DNA from: Anaeromyces robustus
Taxonomy: Eukaryota; Neocallimastigomycota; Neocallimastigomycetes; Neocallimastigales; Neocallimastigaceae
Direction of reading: 5' to 3'
NCBI GenBank assembly: GCA_002104895.1
Contig: MCFG01000158.1
Location: forward strand, 30,001-75,000
Length of the DNA stretch: 45,000 nt
The notes beneath the pieces were generated by a model, which had not been told where the DNA came from, made no database searches, and worked only from the letters and a program-made list of their open reading frames with translations. Both the position numbers and the translations under genes were made by a program. The stretch's first letter is position 1. Each line of letters starts with the position of its first letter. Positions 34,182 to 44,970 of the stretch are shown piece by piece.

Positions 34182-35959
34182 ATGGAAGCTATCGATTTTA
34201 ACGTAGATAACGGTTACCTTGAAGGTATTGTCAGAGGTTTCAAGGGTGGTATTATTACTAACAACGTTTACACTAACTTAACTCAATGTGAAACTTTAGA
34301 AGGTATTTTAATCATAAAAAGAAATAAAATAAATAGAAATGATTTATATATATTAGTATAATAATATATATAAATATATTAATAATTTTATTTTTTATTA
34401 ATATAATTAATAATAATATAATAATAATAATTCAATTAATGAAGATTTAAAGCTTCAATTATCTTCAACTGATTATGGTAATTTCCTTCAAAATGAACCA
34501 TCTCCATTATCTACTTCCACTATTTCTGAAAAATGTCTTGAACGTTTAATGGATGACTTTGAATACTTAAGAGCTAACTCTGTTGAACCATTAACTACTT
34601 TCCTTGACTACATTACGTAAATATACATTTCATATTATTTAAAACTCTAAATATATATAATTTTAATTTATTTTAATTTAATAATTTAATTTGGAAATTA
34701 AATGTATATTAATTTATTATTAAATTTTAATATATTATTATAATTATAATTTATTTTATATTATACTTATAATATTGTTCTTTTTTTATATATAATATAA
34801 TATTATATATTAATTACATATTTATATTATTTTTATGATATTGTAATTATTTTGAAATTTTAAATTTTTAATATATTATAGCTACGGTTACATGATTGAT
34901 AATGTTATTCTTCTTATCACTGGTACTCTTCACGAACGTGATACTCACGAACTTTTAGAAAAATGTCATCCACTTGGTGCTTTCGAATCTATGCCAGCTC
35001 TTTGTATTGCTACCAATGTTAACGAATTATATAACACTGTTTTAATTGAAACTCCATTAGGTAAATATTATTAAATAAAATATTAAAATTAATAATAAAA
35101 ATGTTTTTATATTAAAGAAATAAAAGTATAAATAATAAAAATTTTATTAAATAGTATTTAAAATAAAAATTAAAAAAATATTAAAAAAAAAATATATTAA
35201 TGAAAAATATTATTATTTATAATTTTTTTAATAAAGCTCCATACTTTGAAAAGTGTTTAAGTGCTGAAGATTTACATGAAGTTGATATTGAAATTATTCG
35301 TAACAAGTTATACAAAGCTTATATCGAAGACTTCTACAACTACTGTCAAAAGATCGGTGGTCCAACTGCTGAAGTTATGGGTGAAATTTTACAATTCGAA
35401 GCTGATCGTAGAGCTATTAACATTACTATTAACTCTTTCGATACCGAATTAAGTAAGGAAGAACGTGCTAAACTTTACCCAGAAAATGGTTTATTATATC
35501 CAGAAGGTATTAGCAAGCTTTCTAAGTGTGATGATATTGAACAAGTTAAGATGGCTTTAGATACTTACCATGTAAGTTTATTAATAAAAAATAATAATTA
35601 TAATAATAAATTTTTAATAAAAATGAATCTAAATATGCATACAATATTTACATATAGATAAAAGTATTAATATGTAATACCAATACTAATATTATTAACT
35701 TTTAAATATTCTATAATAGGATTACGCTGCTATGTTTGATAATGGTCCAAACCAAAGTGCTGAAAAATCTTTAGAAGACAAATTCTTTGAACGTGAAGTT
35801 CACCTCAACAAGAGATCTTTCGAACAACAATTCCACTTTGGTCAATTCTACAGTTACCTTAAGTTAAAGGAACAAGAAGTCAGAAATATTGTTTGGATAG
35901 CAGAATGTATTGCTCAAAACCAAAAGGACAAGATCAACAACTACATTCCAATTTTCTAA
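34182..35959 (+). CDS. VMA6: V-type proton ATPase subunit d, five exons
   Basis: Subunit d couples the central rotor of the V1 sector to the membrane c-ring of the vacuolar proton pump. Exons: 34182-34302, 34445-34616, 34882-35060, 35237-35571, 35720-35959. They sum to 1047 bases, giving 348 residues, the usual length for the family. The introns (142, 265, 176 and 148 bases) all start with GT, and joining them keeps phase everywhere. Family landmarks are the start [27 protein letters not shown] joined to [48 protein letters not shown] across the third splice, and the end [21 protein letters not shown]. Codons are richer in C-ending forms (AAC, TAC, TTC, GTC) than in the transporters, as expected for a highly expressed gene. 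Introns 1 and 3 end in AAG rather than TAG/CAG. Confidence 0.95.
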
Positions 35960-36494
35960 GCTAAATGAAAGTTAATTATTTTTTGATAAAAAAGTAAAAA
36001 CACAAAAAAAAAATATAAAAAAAAATAATATATAAAAAGAAAATAAAAAACAAATTAATATATTAAGTATTATCATCAAATAAAATTAATCAATATTATT
36101 TAATTTTTTTTTTTTTTTTAAAAAAAAATCAAAAGTAAAATAATCAAATAAATAAATTAAAGAAATAAAATAAAATAAAATAAAATAAAAAAAAAAATAT
36201 AAAAAAATAAAAAAAAAAAAAAATTAATAAATTTATAAAATAAATAAAAAATGATACAATAAAATAAAATTTAACAAAAATTCTTTTAAATAAATTAATT
36301 AATTAATTTTAAGAAAAAAAAAAAAAGAGGTTATTATATTAAGGTAAATTTTCAATATTAATTATAAAAAAAAAAGTATAAAAAATAAAAAAAGAAAAGA
36401 AGAAAAAGATAATAGTTATTTTTTTTATATATAGACCTAAAATTCTTTTTTTTTTATTTTTTTTATTTTTTTATATATATAAAATTTCTTAAAG

Positions 36495-36526
<32 letters not shown>

Positions 36527-36809
36527 AGAAAAATATATAAGAAAAAAAAGTTTTTTTATAAGTTTAATTTTTATAAATGCTTTTTTCTTTTTTTAAATTT
36601 TATTTTTCTTTCTTTTCCTTTTCTTTTTTTTTTTTTTTTTTTATTTTAAAGAAAAGATAAAAAAAAAATAATAATAATAATAATAAAAAAAATAATAATA
36701 ATAAAATAAACCTAATAAATAATAATTATAAAACAATAAATAAAAAAAAATAAATAATATAATAATAAATTATTAAATTTTTATATTAATAGAAATAAAT
36801 TTACAATTG

Positions 36810-36840
<31 letters not shown>

Positions 36841-37028
36841 ATTATATCAAAAATTTGTTTTTGTTTTTGTTTTTGTTTTTCCTTTTTGTTTTTTATTTTT
36901 TAATTTTATTTATTTTATTTATATTATATGTTTTAAGATGAAAACTATTTTTTTATTGTTGTAACATTAAAAAAAAAAAAAAAAAAGTTTTTAGAATTAT
37001 CTGGAAGGATTGTTTGGTATTTTTTATT

Positions 37029-37062
<34 letters not shown>

Positions 37063-37328
37063 GATGATTAATTAACTATTTCATCATAATTTGAAATGGC
37101 AAATCTATAATTTTATCTTTTCCTTATTTTGTGACCGTGACTTAACTTGATAAATGTATTTTATTTTATTTATTAAAAAAATTATTATTATTATATATAA
37201 CCATTATATATAATCATATAGTCATATATATATGGTTAATTATTTAATTATTTAAATAATTTTATTTATTTATTTATTCATTATTTCTACAATAATAATT
37301 CTTTCCATAACTTGTTGAAAATATTTTT
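35960..37328. other. Gene-free A/T region
   Basis: 3' flank of the V-ATPase gene followed by many A runs and T runs of 15-35 bases. The AATAAA strings are too frequent to name one polyadenylation site. No gene is seen. Confidence 0.6.
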
Positions 37329-37579
37329 AGAAATCTTGTTGTCATTAGAATATTGTACAATATACACTATTTAGATAAATCTGCAGGAAATGTTTTCGTT
37401 GGTATTTGCTATTACACTTATACTGTATTAAAACATCAAGTAGAAAAAAAAAGATGTTTTATCGTAGTCTTGGGTCTATTAATTCTATTTATTAGTAAAC
37501 AACTTACCTACTGAAGGTAAAACTAAAGGTGATGGATTAAGAATTAGTGAAATGGGAAAATATGATTTAGTAGAATCAT
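37329..37579 (+). pseudogene. Decayed RNA polymerase second-largest subunit (RPB2/RpoB superfamily), left part
   Basis: Reading with frameshifts, this stretch carries the hallmark C-terminal region of the multisubunit RNA polymerase beta-like subunit. The frame from 37329 gives ILYN ... GNVFVGICYY ... LKHQVEKK, matching the family's F-[IV]-G-x-x-Y-Y-x-[RK]-L-K-H-x-V block with two extra codons after YY. The next frame from 37454 gives MFYRSLGSINSI, matching the K-x-x-x-R-x-x-G-P segment. A third frame from 37504 gives LPTEGKTKGDGLRISEMGKY, matching the [QP]-T-E-G-[RK]-x-x-x-G-G-L-R-x-G-E-M block. At least two frameshifts and the start of a LINE at 37580 show that it is dead. The family is inferred from motif memory; the source (nuclear Pol I/II/III copy, giant virus, or linear plasmid) is undetermined. 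Confidence 0.68.
37569..37579. repeat. Target-site duplication, left copy
   Basis: AGTAGAATCAT directly precedes the LINE and recurs at 40743-40753 after the poly-A tail. It lies inside the decayed polymerase fragment. Confidence 0.92.
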
Positions 37580-40500
37580 CATTTCCCCTCCCCCGTCTAA
37601 AACTTTCAAATGGTCAAGAGAAGTATGTAAATCTAATGATAAAAAAATCGCTCTTCACAACTCCTTTTCTATTTTAGCCGAGGAATTTAATTCTAATAAT
37701 CTTTCCACTAACGAGATGCTATCAAAATTTGTGCAAACTTCCAATAAAGTAGGAGATAGTATCAAGGCTCGTATTCCATCTAACCTTCAGGGTTCCTCAT
37801 TTCACTGTCCTCACTATATCAAGAAGCTCTCTCATGAAAAGCATATCATGTATACTAAAATCAAAAATTTTTCCATCAACCACGATGCTTCAAATATCTC
37901 CGAATTTCTTAAACTATGTGACTCCTATAATAAAATGTGTGCAAATATTAAATCAATCAAAAAGAACATTAGAAAGAATCTCTTTTTGAACTCTGTTAAA
38001 TCTGTTTGTGATGATTTTGTAAACAATAATATTAGGAAAGGTTGGCAAGGCCTACATAAAATAGCCAAACCATCTTTTTCTACTTCTCCCCCCCTTGATG
38101 TCATCAAAGATAGCAATGGTAGCCTTCTTTTTTCAAAGGAGGATAAACTTCGTCGCTTTGCTGAACACTATGAGCTCTTAGCTTCTGATGTTACTGGTCA
38201 TAGTCTTAACAAAGAATTTTGGGAAAATAAATTTGGACCTCCTCCTCCAGACTCTTCTGATTGGAATATCAATGGTCCTATTACTATTTCTGAAATTTAC
38301 GAAACCGTTTCTTCCTTGAAAAATAATAAAGCTCCAGGTCCTGATGGTATTCCTCCTGAATTCTTCAAAGCTTTCTTTTGTGAATATTCGTCCAATAATA
38401 ATCATCCTAACAATCAGACAAATCCCTCTAACCCAGTTATTCCGGATTCTATTAGATGCTTTGAATTATTATTTAATAGAATTTGGGATGGTGATTTCCC
38501 GTCTGAATGGAATTCTGCATCGATCATTTCTATTCCTAAAAAAGGAGATCTTTCTGATTGTAACAACTATAGAGGAATTTCTCTGATTAACGTCAGTATA
38601 AAGATCATCACAAAGATTATCACTTACAGAATTAATAATTATGCACTTAAACATAATTTTATCCGTCCAGAACAGTTTGGTTTCCGTTATAAAGAAGAAT
38701 GCATCAGTCTTTACATATCAATCCGTGAAATATGTCAAAGAAGAGCTTTTCTAAACCAATTTACTTACCTTGCTTTTCTTGATTTGAAAAAAGCCTACGA
38801 TTCTGTCCCTATTTACAATATTTTAACAAAATTAAACAATCTTGGTATACGTGGTAAATGCCTCAATTTTATTACTAACCTTTACCTTACCTCGAAAGCT
38901 CGTGTCTCACTGAATAATCAACTTTCAAATGAATTCCCTATAAACCGTGGTGTTCGCCAAGGTTGCCCTTTATCCCCAATTTTATTCAATTTATTCATTA
39001 ATGATATTTTGAATAATTGTTCCAACTATGGAGTTTCATGTGGTAATTCAATCTGTTGTGGTGGTCTCTTCGCTGATGACATTGTTCTCATTGCTCCTAC
39101 CAAGAGTAAACTCAGAGCACTTTTATCTCGTGTACACGATTGGGCTAAAACTAATGAAATGACCTTTGGTATCAACAAATGCGCTACAATGGTTATTAAA
39201 CCACTTAAACTCTCTCTTCCTCATAATTATTCTGACCCGACCTTCTTTCTAGGTATCAATAGAATTCCTAAAACATCTTCCTATAAATATCTTGGTATCC
39301 CTTTTGCCAATTCTCTTTCCCTTAAACCTATCATTTCTAATCTTAATTCAAAACTTAACCTGACTATAAATTCATTCTCTCGTTTTCTCCTTAATCGCAA
39401 CATCCCATTGGTTCTTAAACGAAGAATTCTTTCTTCCCATATTATCGGTATCTTAAATTACTATTCGCCCCTTTTAGGTTCAAATAAGACTAAAACCAAA
39501 AAAGCCCAATCTATATTTAATAGAGGATTATTTTGGAGTCTTGGACATAAATCTACCAACCCTAACACATGTACCTATTCCATTTCTCGCGAATTTTGGT
39601 TCATTCCCTTCTCAGCAATTTGTGCTATAGCTCAAATTCGTTGTTTCGATAAATGGGGAAAATCTTCTTGTATTATTAAAGAACTAGTCACAAATATTCC
39701 TACTATGCCTTATTATTATTCATGGACTAAAGAATCTCGTACCCTAAAAAAGAAACTAACAGGTCTTACAAAAGAGAAAATTATTGATAAGTATATAACT
39801 AGAGATGTGCTAACAAAAAATCCAGCTAAAAGAGCTTCTATATACTTGGAATGTAAATATGGACCTTCCAAAGATATACAGGATCTTGCTTTATCATACC
39901 CCCAATACCAACTGGGGTTCTTCTGGATTATGAGAATACGCAGCGGGTTTCAGTTTAACTATAAGTTTCTTCTTAAAGGTAAGTCTTCATTTGAAAACTT
40001 TCCTACTTGCTGCCCTTGCTGTGGTGATAAAACGCAAAGTTTCTCTCATTGGATATTCAATTGTAAGGCCTTTGAACAGGATAGAAATACTTTTATTAAA
40101 CACAACGTTGACTTAAACTCGAAGTTCACCGAAATTAATCGAACTAACTCACTGGGATTTTCTGAGGACTTAGATGAAGATTATGAAAATAATATATATT
40201 ACTTGATGCTTAATGCTTTCCTTGATGGGTGTTATGCATTTGATAAACTAGATATTAAGAGGGAACGGAGACAATGGCGTGGACAACTTTTCAAAGGTTC
40301 ACCCGAGTCTCCTGTTCCGTATATTGTGGGTCTGTCGCATTTTCTTACTGTTGTCATGCCAATTGTGAATATTTCCTTTCGGATTCTTCTTAATTGGTAT
40401 AATAACAATAAGAACACTCCGGGCGGCTTCAAGGGCGTCGACGTCGAAAAGATAAGGCATGGAATTTATTCCGACACGGATTCGAATGGTATCTCATTCG

Positions 40501-40694
40501 TTGAATGGGAGAGGTTAGAAGTTTAACTTCTTTCCTTTTTTTTTATTTAATATTTTAATTTGATTAATATCTGTAATAAATTTTATTTATTTTTTGTATC
40601 TTTTATTACTTGTATTTAATTTACATTTCATGTAATATTTATGTCACATGTATGTTTATTTTAAATTAATAATATAAATAAAGATTAATCCTAG

Positions 40695-40743
<49 letters not shown>
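37580..40743 (+). mobile_element. 5'-truncated non-LTR retrotransposon, family A (long copy)
   Basis: A 3164-base insertion bounded by an 11-bp target duplication, with a 3' UTR of about 170 bases and a 46-base poly-A tail (40698-40743). Coding begins at the first base pairs, in the linker upstream of the reverse transcriptase domain. The 5' UTR, any first ORF and the endonuclease expected of L1/Tad-type elements are therefore missing through 5' truncation. Base composition is less A/T-rich than the host genes (many TCC, CCC and ATC codons). Its 3' end is identical to the fragment at 16336-16592. Confidence 0.95.
37581..40526 (+). CDS. LINE reverse transcriptase (family A), 5'-truncated but uninterrupted
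   Basis: The frame is open from the truncation point (981 residues after it). The first in-frame ATG is at 37716, which would give 936 residues. Numbering from that Met, the reverse transcriptase domain shows KAPGPDGIPPEFF, IPKKGDLSDCNNYRGISL, EQFGFR, FLDLKKAYDS (catalytic Asp356), GVRQGCPLSPILFNLFIND, FADD (452-455) and YKYLGIPF. Near residue 765 a zinc-knuckle-like cluster, CCPCCGDK ... SHWIFNC, matches the zf-RVT type. No endonuclease domain remains, so it is not an autonomous element, although the polymerase core looks complete. The absence of stops or frameshifts over almost 3 kb points to recent insertion. Confidence 0.93.
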   Translation: MSPPPSKTFKWSREVCKSNDKKIALHNSFSILAEEFNSNNLSTNEMLSKFVQTSNKVGDSIKARIPSNLQGSSFHCPHYIKKLSHEKHIMYTKIKNFSINHDASNISEFLKLCDSYNKMCANIKSIKKNIRKNLFLNSVKSVCDDFVNNNIRKGWQGLHKIAKPSFSTSPPLDVIKDSNGSLLFSKEDKLRRFAEHYELLASDVTGHSLNKEFWENKFGPPPPDSSDWNINGPITISEIYETVSSLKNNKAPGPDGIPPEFFKAFFCEYSSNNNHPNNQTNPSNPVIPDSIRCFELLFNRIWDGDFPSEWNSASIISIPKKGDLSDCNNYRGISLINVSIKIITKIITYRINNYALKHNFIRPEQFGFRYKEECISLYISIREICQRRAFLNQFTYLAFLDLKKAYDSVPIYNILTKLNNLGIRGKCLNFITNLYLTSKARVSLNNQLSNEFPINRGVRQGCPLSPILFNLFINDILNNCSNYGVSCGNSICCGGLFADDIVLIAPTKSKLRALLSRVHDWAKTNEMTFGINKCATMVIKPLKLSLPHNYSDPTFFLGINRIPKTSSYKYLGIPFANSLSLKPIISNLNSKLNLTINSFSRFLLNRNIPLVLKRRILSSHIIGILNYYSPLLGSNKTKTKKAQSIFNRGLFWSLGHKSTNPNTCTYSISREFWFIPFSAICAIAQIRCFDKWGKSSCIIKELVTNIPTMPYYYSWTKESRTLKKKLTGLTKEKIIDKYITRDVLTKNPAKRASIYLECKYGPSKDIQDLALSYPQYQLGFFWIMRIRSGFQFNYKFLLKGKSSFENFPTCCPCCGDKTQSFSHWIFNCKAFEQDRNTFIKHNVDLNSKFTEINRTNSLGFSEDLDEDYENNIYYLMLNAFLDGCYAFDKLDIKRERRQWRGQLFKGSPESPVPYIVGLSHFLTVVMPIVNISFRILLNWYNNNKNTPGGFKGVDVEKIRHGIYSDTDSNGISFVEWERLEV

Positions 40744-40746
<3 letters not shown>

Positions 40747-40753
40747 GAATCAT
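40743..40753. repeat. Target-site duplication, right copy
   Basis: AGTAGAATCAT, with its first A shared with the poly-A tail. Confidence 0.92.
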
Positions 40754-40961
40754 GATGTTGATGTTGTAATGCTGTAACACAAGATATGTTTAAAAAACAA
40801 TACAGATAGGATGAATTCTCCATTATAAATATTAATAATTCATCCTATCCGATATGTCATTCATTTAATACAAAGGAAATTTATTATGATACAACAACTA
40901 CTCCTTTTATGAGTAAAATAATTTAGAAATCATTGGTATACGTATGAAAATATTTGAATAA
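40744..40961 (+). pseudogene. Decayed RNA polymerase second-largest subunit, right part (C-terminus)
   Basis: The polymerase-like frame resumes after the LINE in the same phase as before it (codon grid of 37570 and 40744). The translation contains three early stops, then NAVTQDMFKKQYR, stop, DEFSIIN and, further on, YPICHSFNTKEIYYDTTTT. It then reads TPFMSKII, followed after a one-base shift by LEIIGIRMKIFE and a stop at 40959-40961. This corresponds to the family's C-terminal order: a helix after G-A-x-x-x-L/M, S-D-x-[FY], a Cys-bearing region, and finally [IT]-P-[YF]-x-x-K-[LI]-[LI]-x-[EQ]-[EL]-x-x-[MI]-G-I. The Zn ribbon is mostly gone. The fit supports one original gene end interrupted by the LINE. 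Confidence 0.62.
40805..40849. repeat. Perfect 13-bp inverted repeat
   Basis: GATAGGATGAATT (40805-40817) and AATTCATCCTATC (40837-40849) are exact reverse complements separated by 19 bases. It sits inside the polymerase relic and contains G/C positions, so it is not a trivial A/T palindrome. Function unknown. Confidence 0.65.
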
Positions 40962-41484
40962 GAATATTATGTATTAATATTAAAAAAAAATTTTATATAA
41001 TAACAATAAAAAATTATACAGAGTATATAGGATATATGTAAATAAAAAAATTGTAAAAATAATAATAAAAAATAATAATGAAATTTTTTTAAATATATAT
41101 ATAATATATAATTATGAATGTAAAATAAATTTGAGAAATTATATTTTTTAAAAAAAAAAGTTAATAAAAAAAAAAGATATATATATTAATAATAGTTAAG
41201 AATATATATATATATTTATAATATCAGAAATTATATAAAGTTTATCATTTATATAATACTTTTTTTTTTATATATAGTTTAAAGAAAAAAAATTAATAAT
41301 ATTAAATATATATATTTTTTAATTCATTAATAAAATATATATTTAAAACTATAAAGTTTTCAATAAAGAATAAATACTAACTAATATTTATAACGATATA
41401 TGGATTTAAAATATTTTATTATTATTATTATTTTTTTTTTTATTTTTTACTTTTATTATTATTATTATTTTAATTTTTTTTGTT

Positions 41485-41547
<63 letters not shown>

Positions 41548-41742
41548 TGTAATTTTTATAGTTATAATAAAATAATAATATTAATTATTATTGCTGTTTT
41601 TATTTTCTATATTTTTTTTTTATTAATATTTATAATAATCCATTATATATATATATATATATATAATTTTTATTCTATCTTTTTTTTTTTTTTTTTATAT
41701 TATTATTATTATTATTAATTAAATTTTTTTTCAATTTTTTTT
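40962..41742. other. Gene-free A/T region with TTA array
   Basis: No gene is seen. Contains a pure ATT/TTA array at about 41480-41543, T runs and TATA tracts. It is downstream of the plus-strand relic and of the minus-strand gene ending at 41743. Confidence 0.6.
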
Positions 41743-43093
41743 TTATCTTCGACTTTTAGGTTCAAAAGTATAAGCTTTAGAATCTAATGGCATACCAGTC
41801 GATGGATCAATACCCATTTTTATAAATTTTAAATGTTGCATTACTAAACGAGCAGTATCAAAATCACAATGTTCCTTTTTCATAATTTTTTTTAGAATAC
41901 GAATATCTTTTGGATCAAAACCACTTCTTTCATCTTCAGTTTCAATATTATTAGTATGAACATCAAAATTACTTGAACTGAGACCTGTATTAATAGCTTC
42001 TTCGAATGAAGTAGATGCAGAATGACTATTTAATAATTTATTAACATTTCTTTTAATAGGTGATATTTCATCATTTTCTTCATTAGTTAAAAGTTGTGCT
42101 GATTCTAATTCAGATAAATCATCATCAAGTAAAGATGTAGGTATTAAATTATACTTTAACTTTATTCGAACAATTAAATTTAATAAATAACGTCTTGAAA
42201 AGAAAAGAACTTTTTAAAATTTTATTTTATTTTATTTTATTTTTAATATATTGTTTTCATAATATATATATTTTTTATATATTATTCCATTATATTAATA
42301 TAAAAGATATTACAATTTGATATAGGATATAAAATATGATATATTATTATAAAAGATAATAATATTATTAAATAATTTATATATAATACATAAATAAATA
42401 CATAAATAAATAAATATAATAAAAGTATGATATAAAATAGTAAAAGTATGATATAAAATAGTAAAAGTATGATATAAAATAGTAAAAGAGAGTATTATTA
42501 ATATATAAAAAATATAATAAAATAATATATAATATGATACAGTTAATAATAAAATAGATAATATATTATATTAAAAAAATATAAATTTAAATATTTATAA
42601 TTAATAACATATTTTATAGATATTTTATAATAATATAAAAAAAAAAGAAGTTTTTTTTAATAATATGATATTTAATTCCCAAATAATAACATTTTTCATT
42701 AATTATATATATATTATATAATATTGTAATTGTTATAATATTATAATATAACATAATATAACATAATATAACATAATATAATATAATAATTGAGTATTAA
42801 AAAGTAATTGTAAATATTTATCTATATTATTATAATTTAAATTATGGAGTATAAGACTATTACTACTGTTTTTATTTCTTTCTTTTTTTATTAGACATTT
42901 TTTCTAATAACGAAACAATTTTCTATATATATTTAAAATATTATTTGAAATATTTACCGGCAAATATTAATATTATAAGCATAATGATTAAATTAAATCT
43001 AATCATTCTATTATCGTTGTTATCTCCTGGATTTATTTCAACATTATTTTCTCCTGGATTTATTTTAATATTTTTTTCAATTGGGTCGTCCAT
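41743..43093 (-). CDS. Single-helix membrane protein, DUF2015-like, two exons
   Basis: Exon 1 is 43093-42958 (136 bases, ATG at 43093). The intron is 42957-42210 (GT donor, AAG acceptor). Exon 2 is 42209-41743 (467 bases, TAA stop). Together they give 603 bases and 200 residues in phase. The N-terminus has a tandem repeat (KINPGENN, EINPGDNN). A transmembrane helix of about 15-18 residues (from NLIIMLIILIFA, continuing across the splice as VLFF) is followed by a basic patch (SRRYLLNLIVRIKLK). This gives a single-anchor protein with a long acidic/Ser-rich region. The conserved-looking end FDPKDIRILKKIMKKEHCDF ... ARLVMQHLKFIKMGIDP ... PLDSKAYTF resembles my recollection of the fungal DUF2015 family, which also has one N-terminal helix. 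The splice is inferred from phase and helix continuity; the 748-base intron is long and could hide a further exon. Role unknown. Confidence 0.7.
42421..42488. repeat. 21-bp tandem repeat inside the DUF2015-like intron
   Basis: Three perfect copies of AAAAGTATGATATAAAATAGT plus a partial one written as a 21-mer split here: AAAAGTATGATATAA then AATAGT. A second small array (unit AACATAATATA, about 42748-42785) lies in the same intron. Both make the intron longer than the others in the window. Confidence 0.85.
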
Positions 43094-44060
43094 TTTAACT
43101 TAATTATAAAAATATATATGTAAAAATTATATCAAATGTATGAAATTTATAAATGAAACTGATAAAGAAATAAAGCGTTTGAATAAATTTTATATGAATA
43201 ATGATAAATAATAATGAAAAAAAATCTTGATTTATTAAATGGTTATTTATGCTTTTTTTTTTTTTTTATATTTAATAAATGGAATGTCAATTATTATATT
43301 GAATATAATTTTTTCCTGATAATAAATTAAATAAACTGTTGATAGCAAAGACTGGGATACGATTATTATTTTTTTTTAAAAAAATATATAGAAATTATAA
43401 TTATATATATATATATAAACAATATTTAAAAATATATCATTATTTTATAGAGAGATATATTTGAATGTATTATTATATTTCATAAATAAATAATATAATT
43501 AAATAGAATATTATATTCATTTAAATGAATATAATGTTTTAAATATTATATTTTATTATATGTTTTTATTATATTTTATTTTTATTTATTTTATTTTTAT
43601 TTATTTTATTTTTATTTATTTAACAACAATTAATTAAAACATTTAGTTATATATTAAATATAATGTTATTAAAATAAATAATTAAATTTTTTTCTTTTTT
43701 TTTTTTTTTAACAATATTTTTTTTTTATATTTTAATATTTTAAATTAGAAAAAAAGAAAAAAAAAGAGGAAAAAAAATAAGTTAAATTTTTATTTAAACT
43801 TTTTTTTCAAACAAAAAATTTTAATTAATTAAATTAATTATTTGAAAAATAAAAAATAATAATAATTCATAATTAATTAATAATTTATTTATTTATTTAT
43901 TTATTTATTATAAAGAATTTAATAATTAATAATCATTTTAATTATTAATTTTATTATTATTATTATAATTATTATTTTTTTCTTTCTTTTACTTTGGAAA
44001 TATTTTATGGTAATTTTTGGTTAAAAATTTTTTTTTTTAACTCGACACAAAAATAAGTAA

Positions 44061-44154
<94 letters not shown>

Positions 44155-44970
44155 ATTATAATTATGAAGATAAATAAATAAAGTTTCATATTAATTTATT
44201 GATATATTAAAAAAATATAATTTTTTATGTTTTATCTTTTTTTTATTTTTCAATTTTTAATAATTTTTTTTTAAATTTTTTTAGAATGATATAAAAGAAT
44301 TTTATGACATACATTTTAACAGAATTATATATATAAACAAATTTTCATTTAATTTATTATTATTTTTTTTAATATTATTATTTTTATTATTGTTATTTTT
44401 GTATTATTATTTAAATATTTATTATATACGTAATTATTTCATAAAATAATTAAATTTTTACTTTTATTTAATTATTCATCCATTTTAATGAGTAGCACAA
44501 GCTTTATATAATTTATTTATTGTTATTGTAGAAAAAAACAAACAAACATATAATACTGAATAATAAAAATATTAAAAAAATATATAAATTTTATAATTAA
44601 TATTTCTCTAATAAGATATTTAATTTAAAAAAAAAAGGTATTTTTTTTGTCTAAATTTATCTACCATTTTATTATATATTTTCAATTTTTAATCCATTTC
44701 TTATCTTTCTTTACTTCCCTTTTTTTTTTTCTTACATATAATTTAAATATACGTTTATATTTTGAAATGCATATATTTATTTAAAACATTAAAATTATTT
44801 TTTGTAAAATTAAATTCAAGAATTTTATTAAATTTATTATGGAACATCATTATTAACAATATTATTATTATTATATTTCATATATATTATATATATTATA
44901 TATTTTTTTTAATATACATTTCAGATCGTTATATATTATATTATAAGAAAATAATAATAGTATAAAGAAA
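43094..44970. other. Gene-free 1.9-kb region
   Basis: Between a minus-strand gene and a possible plus-strand gene start. Contains a TTTTA/TTTATTTTA array (about 43560-43620), a long AAAT array (44064-44156) and A/T runs. No RNA gene or coding region is recognised. Confidence 0.6.
44064..44156. repeat. AAAT microsatellite
   Basis: About 23 uninterrupted copies of a four-base unit (AAAT), preceded by two AAGT-like units. The longest pure tetranucleotide array in the window. Confidence 0.9.
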
